Of a stretch of 64,000 nt of DNA, positions 61,550-64,000 are shown in pieces (positions within the stretch are counted from its first letter, which is position 1; each line of letters starts with the position of its first letter). The notes under the pieces are model-generated. The model made no database searches and was not told the DNA's origin. It worked only from the letters and a program-made list of their open reading frames with translations. Location: positions 5,975,001-6,039,000 of the forward strand of contig NEEC01000002.1 of the NCBI GenBank assembly GCA_002189035.1. The letters are read 5' to 3'. The stretch comes from Utricularia gibba (lineage: Eukaryota; Streptophyta; Magnoliopsida; Lamiales; Lentibulariaceae). Position numbers and translations under genes: made by a program.

Positions 61550-62661
61550 ATGGCATCGGTGTGCGTTAACAACGTTGGAATCGCGACGGGGGAGATTTTT
61601 TTGGATCGGCCGGCGGCTGGGAAGACTGCTCCCTGTGCCTGGATTAAACCTCCAATCGAGGAGTTGGAGGAATCGAGCGCAGCAGCGTCGTTGATTGTGA
61701 GGAAACCGCATCAAAAGGGCGCCGGAGATGCGGATTTGGAGAAGGTAGAAACTCCGGAGTCAGATATGGCGAGAAATGAGTTTGAATTCCGCCCTGAGCA
61801 TTCTGTCTCGTCTATACTCCCGGCAGACGAGCTTTTCTCTGACGGAAAGCTTGTTCCTCTGCAACAAACCTTGTTACGCCACTCGACGGCGGGGGTTTCC
61901 ACGGTTGCGGATCCGAGAAATGAGATTCCTCACGAGGCAGATCTTCTTTTCTTTCCCAAGGCGCCGACGTGCTCCGGCCGGTGGATAGAGATTCTCCGTT
62001 TGAGGAAAGTAAATCAGAGCAACGAAAATAACCCTTCCCATTCCAAAACGGCGCCGTCGAGAAGCCTTAAGATGGCGTTTCTTCAACGCGGACCGAAATC
62101 CCATCCAGATTCATCTTCGTCTCTTCCTTCTTTGCAGCGATTGGAGAAGCAACCGCCCGCGATTTCCCCACGAATCTCGCAAAAACCTCGCCCCTCCGTC
62201 GATTCCGATAGACCAGCATCGGCCTCGTGCAACGCTCCCAGAACAATCTCAGAGCGGCCAGACACAGAGCGAGTATGGGGCGGAGTACGGCCAACAGAGC
62301 AGCAGAATCCACGGTCGTTTCACTAGACAGTCCTCGAATGAATCCATCAGGTAAAATTGTTTACAATCGGCTGGAAAGAAGCTCCAGCAGTCCAGTCAGC
62401 TTGAACGGGGCCCCTGGCCACAAGCACCGAGGGATGGAGCGATCCTACTCCGGCGGCGTCAGAATCGCGCCGGTTCTCAATGTTCCGATCCGCATCACAT
62501 CCAAATCCAGCGTATTCGGGTTCCCCTTCGTCCCCTCCAAGCAGAAGAAGGATTTTAATCCCCAAGCTCATTCTCATGGCGGCAATGGAGGAACCACCAA
62601 AGGCGGTAATCAAGCACAGAACATTCCGAACAAGACGACGCAGATTTCCACTTCTAGGTAA
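61550..62661 (+). CDS. Plant-specific Ser-rich basic protein, resembles membrane-associated kinase regulators; one frame break
   Basis: Start is the ATG in GAAATGGCA at 61550; the open frame runs further upstream but only from a non-ATG codon. The N-terminal half has FEFRPEHS, then PADELFSDGKLVPLQ and SGRWIEILRLRKV. This order (FEF - ADELF.DG.L.PL - basic W.E.L.LRK) recalls the MAKR/BKI1-like and related plant-specific families. The C-terminal half, in the adjacent frame, has IVYNRLERSSSSPVS, HKHRGMERSYSGGVRIAPVLNVPI and KSSVFGF. Both halves are needed for one protein. The switch lies between about 62227 and 62326, and one lost G in the GGGG run at ~62277-62280 would join them. The last codons coincide with a donor-like AGGTAAGT, so a further 3' exon is possible. 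Function is not established; membrane association through basic clusters is inferred. Confidence 0.45.
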
Positions 62662-63748
62662 GTTTCTTCGTTTAACTTTCACCCGGTTCCGGCTAGAATT
62701 TACCGGCGTTCCCAAAAGGCTGTCGCTAGGACGAGGGTAGGCTCTGACGGTGGGGCAATTCTGTGTCATGTTTTTACTGATCTTCATTTGAACGTAGGGC
62801 CTTTTTTCCACGAGGTGGCCACTGCATTTTTCAGTTTTTTTTCATATTTATTTGAAAATAAAAAATATTTGTATTTTTCAAATGAAAATACCATAAAAAA
62901 CAAATTCAAATGAATATCTACTATCGTATAAATAAATTTAATTTTTTATTATACTTGAACGGTTATATATTTTTGTGTCTTTTACTTTTTATTATATTAA
63001 TTTTGATATTATAGAATTAAAAAAGAAGATATAATTGCATTTATCTAAAAATGAATTAATAAAAAATATTTCTTATCACACTTTAAATCTAGTATATATA
63101 TAAGTGTGGGTATATGGATTCATTAATTTATGAATTTGGGTGTGTAGATTCATAATTTAAAATATTATAAATAAGTTGAGATAATTTCAAATTGTAATAT
63201 TTAAATGATATTAAATTGTTTTTAAAAATATTAAAATAAAATATTTTTTAATCAAAAATTGAACATTAACAAAAAAAAAACAAATATAAATTAAAAATGA
63301 ACTATAACCATTAAACTTTGAATAATGGACAATAATAATAAACAATAGTCAAGGAATAAAAAACAAAAATATTAGAAAATCAAGTAAATTAATTAATATT
63401 TTAATTAGTTACTTAAATAAAATATAATTATTATTACAATTAATAATTAAAAATATTTTTTTAAAAAATCCAACTTACCGTGCATCTGCACGGGATTCGC
63501 CGCACCTACTCATGGAATCATTGATTCCCAGCTTTAAATTCATCATATAAATGTAATTTTCAAACTATTTTATATATTTTCTATCCACATTTCCATATTA
63601 AAATAATATCAATTTCCCAAAAACATGTATATTCTTAGGGTTTTCACAAATGCAAATCATAATATGGAAGCATTAATTACGTGATAGCAACAATACAGGC
63701 TTGGTTTCCACATAAGCAACGGCCATATGGACAGACAGACAACAAGGT
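62662..63748. other. AT-rich intergenic DNA
   Basis: Apart from a short 3' region after the previous gene, this is AT-rich DNA with no supported gene. The right end contains the PsbR 3' UTR on the minus strand. Confidence 0.5.
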
Positions 63749-64000
63749 CTACTGCGCCAAGGCGCTGGTGTTGTAAACAAGAAGAGCACCTCCGGCCAAG
63801 ACTCCGGCCAACGTCACGGCCCAGATCAGCAGCCCCGTCGTACCTGCATCCCCGAATTCATTCATATACAGCACACAGAAGTTCATCCTACTGCAAATTT
63901 GCAGTAGACTTCCTAATGAAACTGAACAAAAGGGTGCTGCTTACCCCCGGCGTAGACATCTCCGGTGGGAGACCAGTCATTCTCATTGTAAATCGGGCTG
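63749..64000 (-). CDS. PSBR: Photosystem II 10 kDa polypeptide PsbR, C-terminal part (cut by window edge)
   Basis: PsbR is a thylakoid protein of the PSII oxygen-evolving side that helps PsbP/PsbQ attach. Two exons are visible on the minus strand: 63945-64000 and beyond, reading [19 protein letters not shown], and 63749-63843, reading [30 protein letters not shown] then stop. The single C-terminal hydrophobic helix and the ending [10 protein letters not shown] are diagnostic for PsbR. The 101-base intron (63844-63944) is GT-AG. The transit peptide and lumenal N-terminal part lie outside the window. Confidence 0.93.

Overview
The window is nuclear DNA from a flowering plant, most likely a eudicot. 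Gene-rich stretches have GT-AG introns and plant-type proteins (chloroplast transit peptides, a SAUR, DUF26, an LRR-malectin receptor kinase family, an X8/CBM43 protein and PsbR). They alternate with very AT-rich intergenic DNA. There is no operon structure, CRISPR array, bacterial sequence or viral sequence. The species cannot be read from the sequence.

Layout. 0.6-2.7 kb: plastid phosphoglycerate kinase (+). 3.03-3.10 kb: tRNA-Arg(CCG) (-). 3.4-6.6 kb: rhodanese/mercaptopyruvate sulfurtransferase STR1 (-). 7.9-10.6 kb: 20S proteasome alpha-2 subunit (+). 11.6-12.8 kb: secreted two-domain DUF26 protein without a kinase (+). 12.95-18.5 kb: a TTI1-like TELO2-interacting HEAT-repeat protein (-), divergent from plastid diaminopimelate decarboxylase (18.7-21.1 kb, +). 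22.8-23.7 kb: CFL1-like WW/EAR protein (+). 23.7-30.9 kb: AT-rich gene desert with one less AT-rich island. 30.9-31.2 kb: SAUR (-). 32.6 kb: probable relic of a receptor-kinase tail. 33.3-53.3 kb: tandem array of three LRR-malectin receptor kinases of the LRR VIII-2 type (copies A, B, C, all +). 54.9-55.9 kb: X8 (CBM43) callose-binding, probably GPI-anchored protein (+). 57.4-60.1 kb: cytosolic elongation factor EF2 (+). 60.7-61.0 kb: small seed-maturation/LEA-like protein (-) under an ABRE plus CE3-like promoter. 61.5-62.7 kb: plant-specific basic, serine-rich protein resembling membrane-associated kinase regulators (+). 63.7-64.0 kb: 3' end of photosystem II PsbR (-), cut by the window edge.

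Most genes are unrelated housekeeping genes (glycolysis/Calvin cycle, lysine synthesis, proteasome, translation, PIKK assembly). Their promoters carry TGGGCY site II elements or a telo-box. The receptor-kinase array, the DUF26 protein and the X8 protein form a cell-surface/cell-wall set, but they share no visible promoter or operon-like link.

The most important caution for a reader is recurrent single-base frame breaks in short homopolymers. There are three in EF2, two in receptor-kinase copy A, and one each in the DUF26, X8 and kinase-regulator-like genes. All but the DUF26 one fit a one-base loss. EF2 is otherwise perfect, has its introns and promoter, and is exactly three bases short of the usual 843-residue coding length. 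Residual sequencing or assembly error therefore explains these breaks better than pseudogenisation. I found no clearly new biological system. The best leads are the kinase array with its aberrant activation loop in copy A, the kinase-less DUF26 protein, and orphan promoter-like GGGCC clusters.
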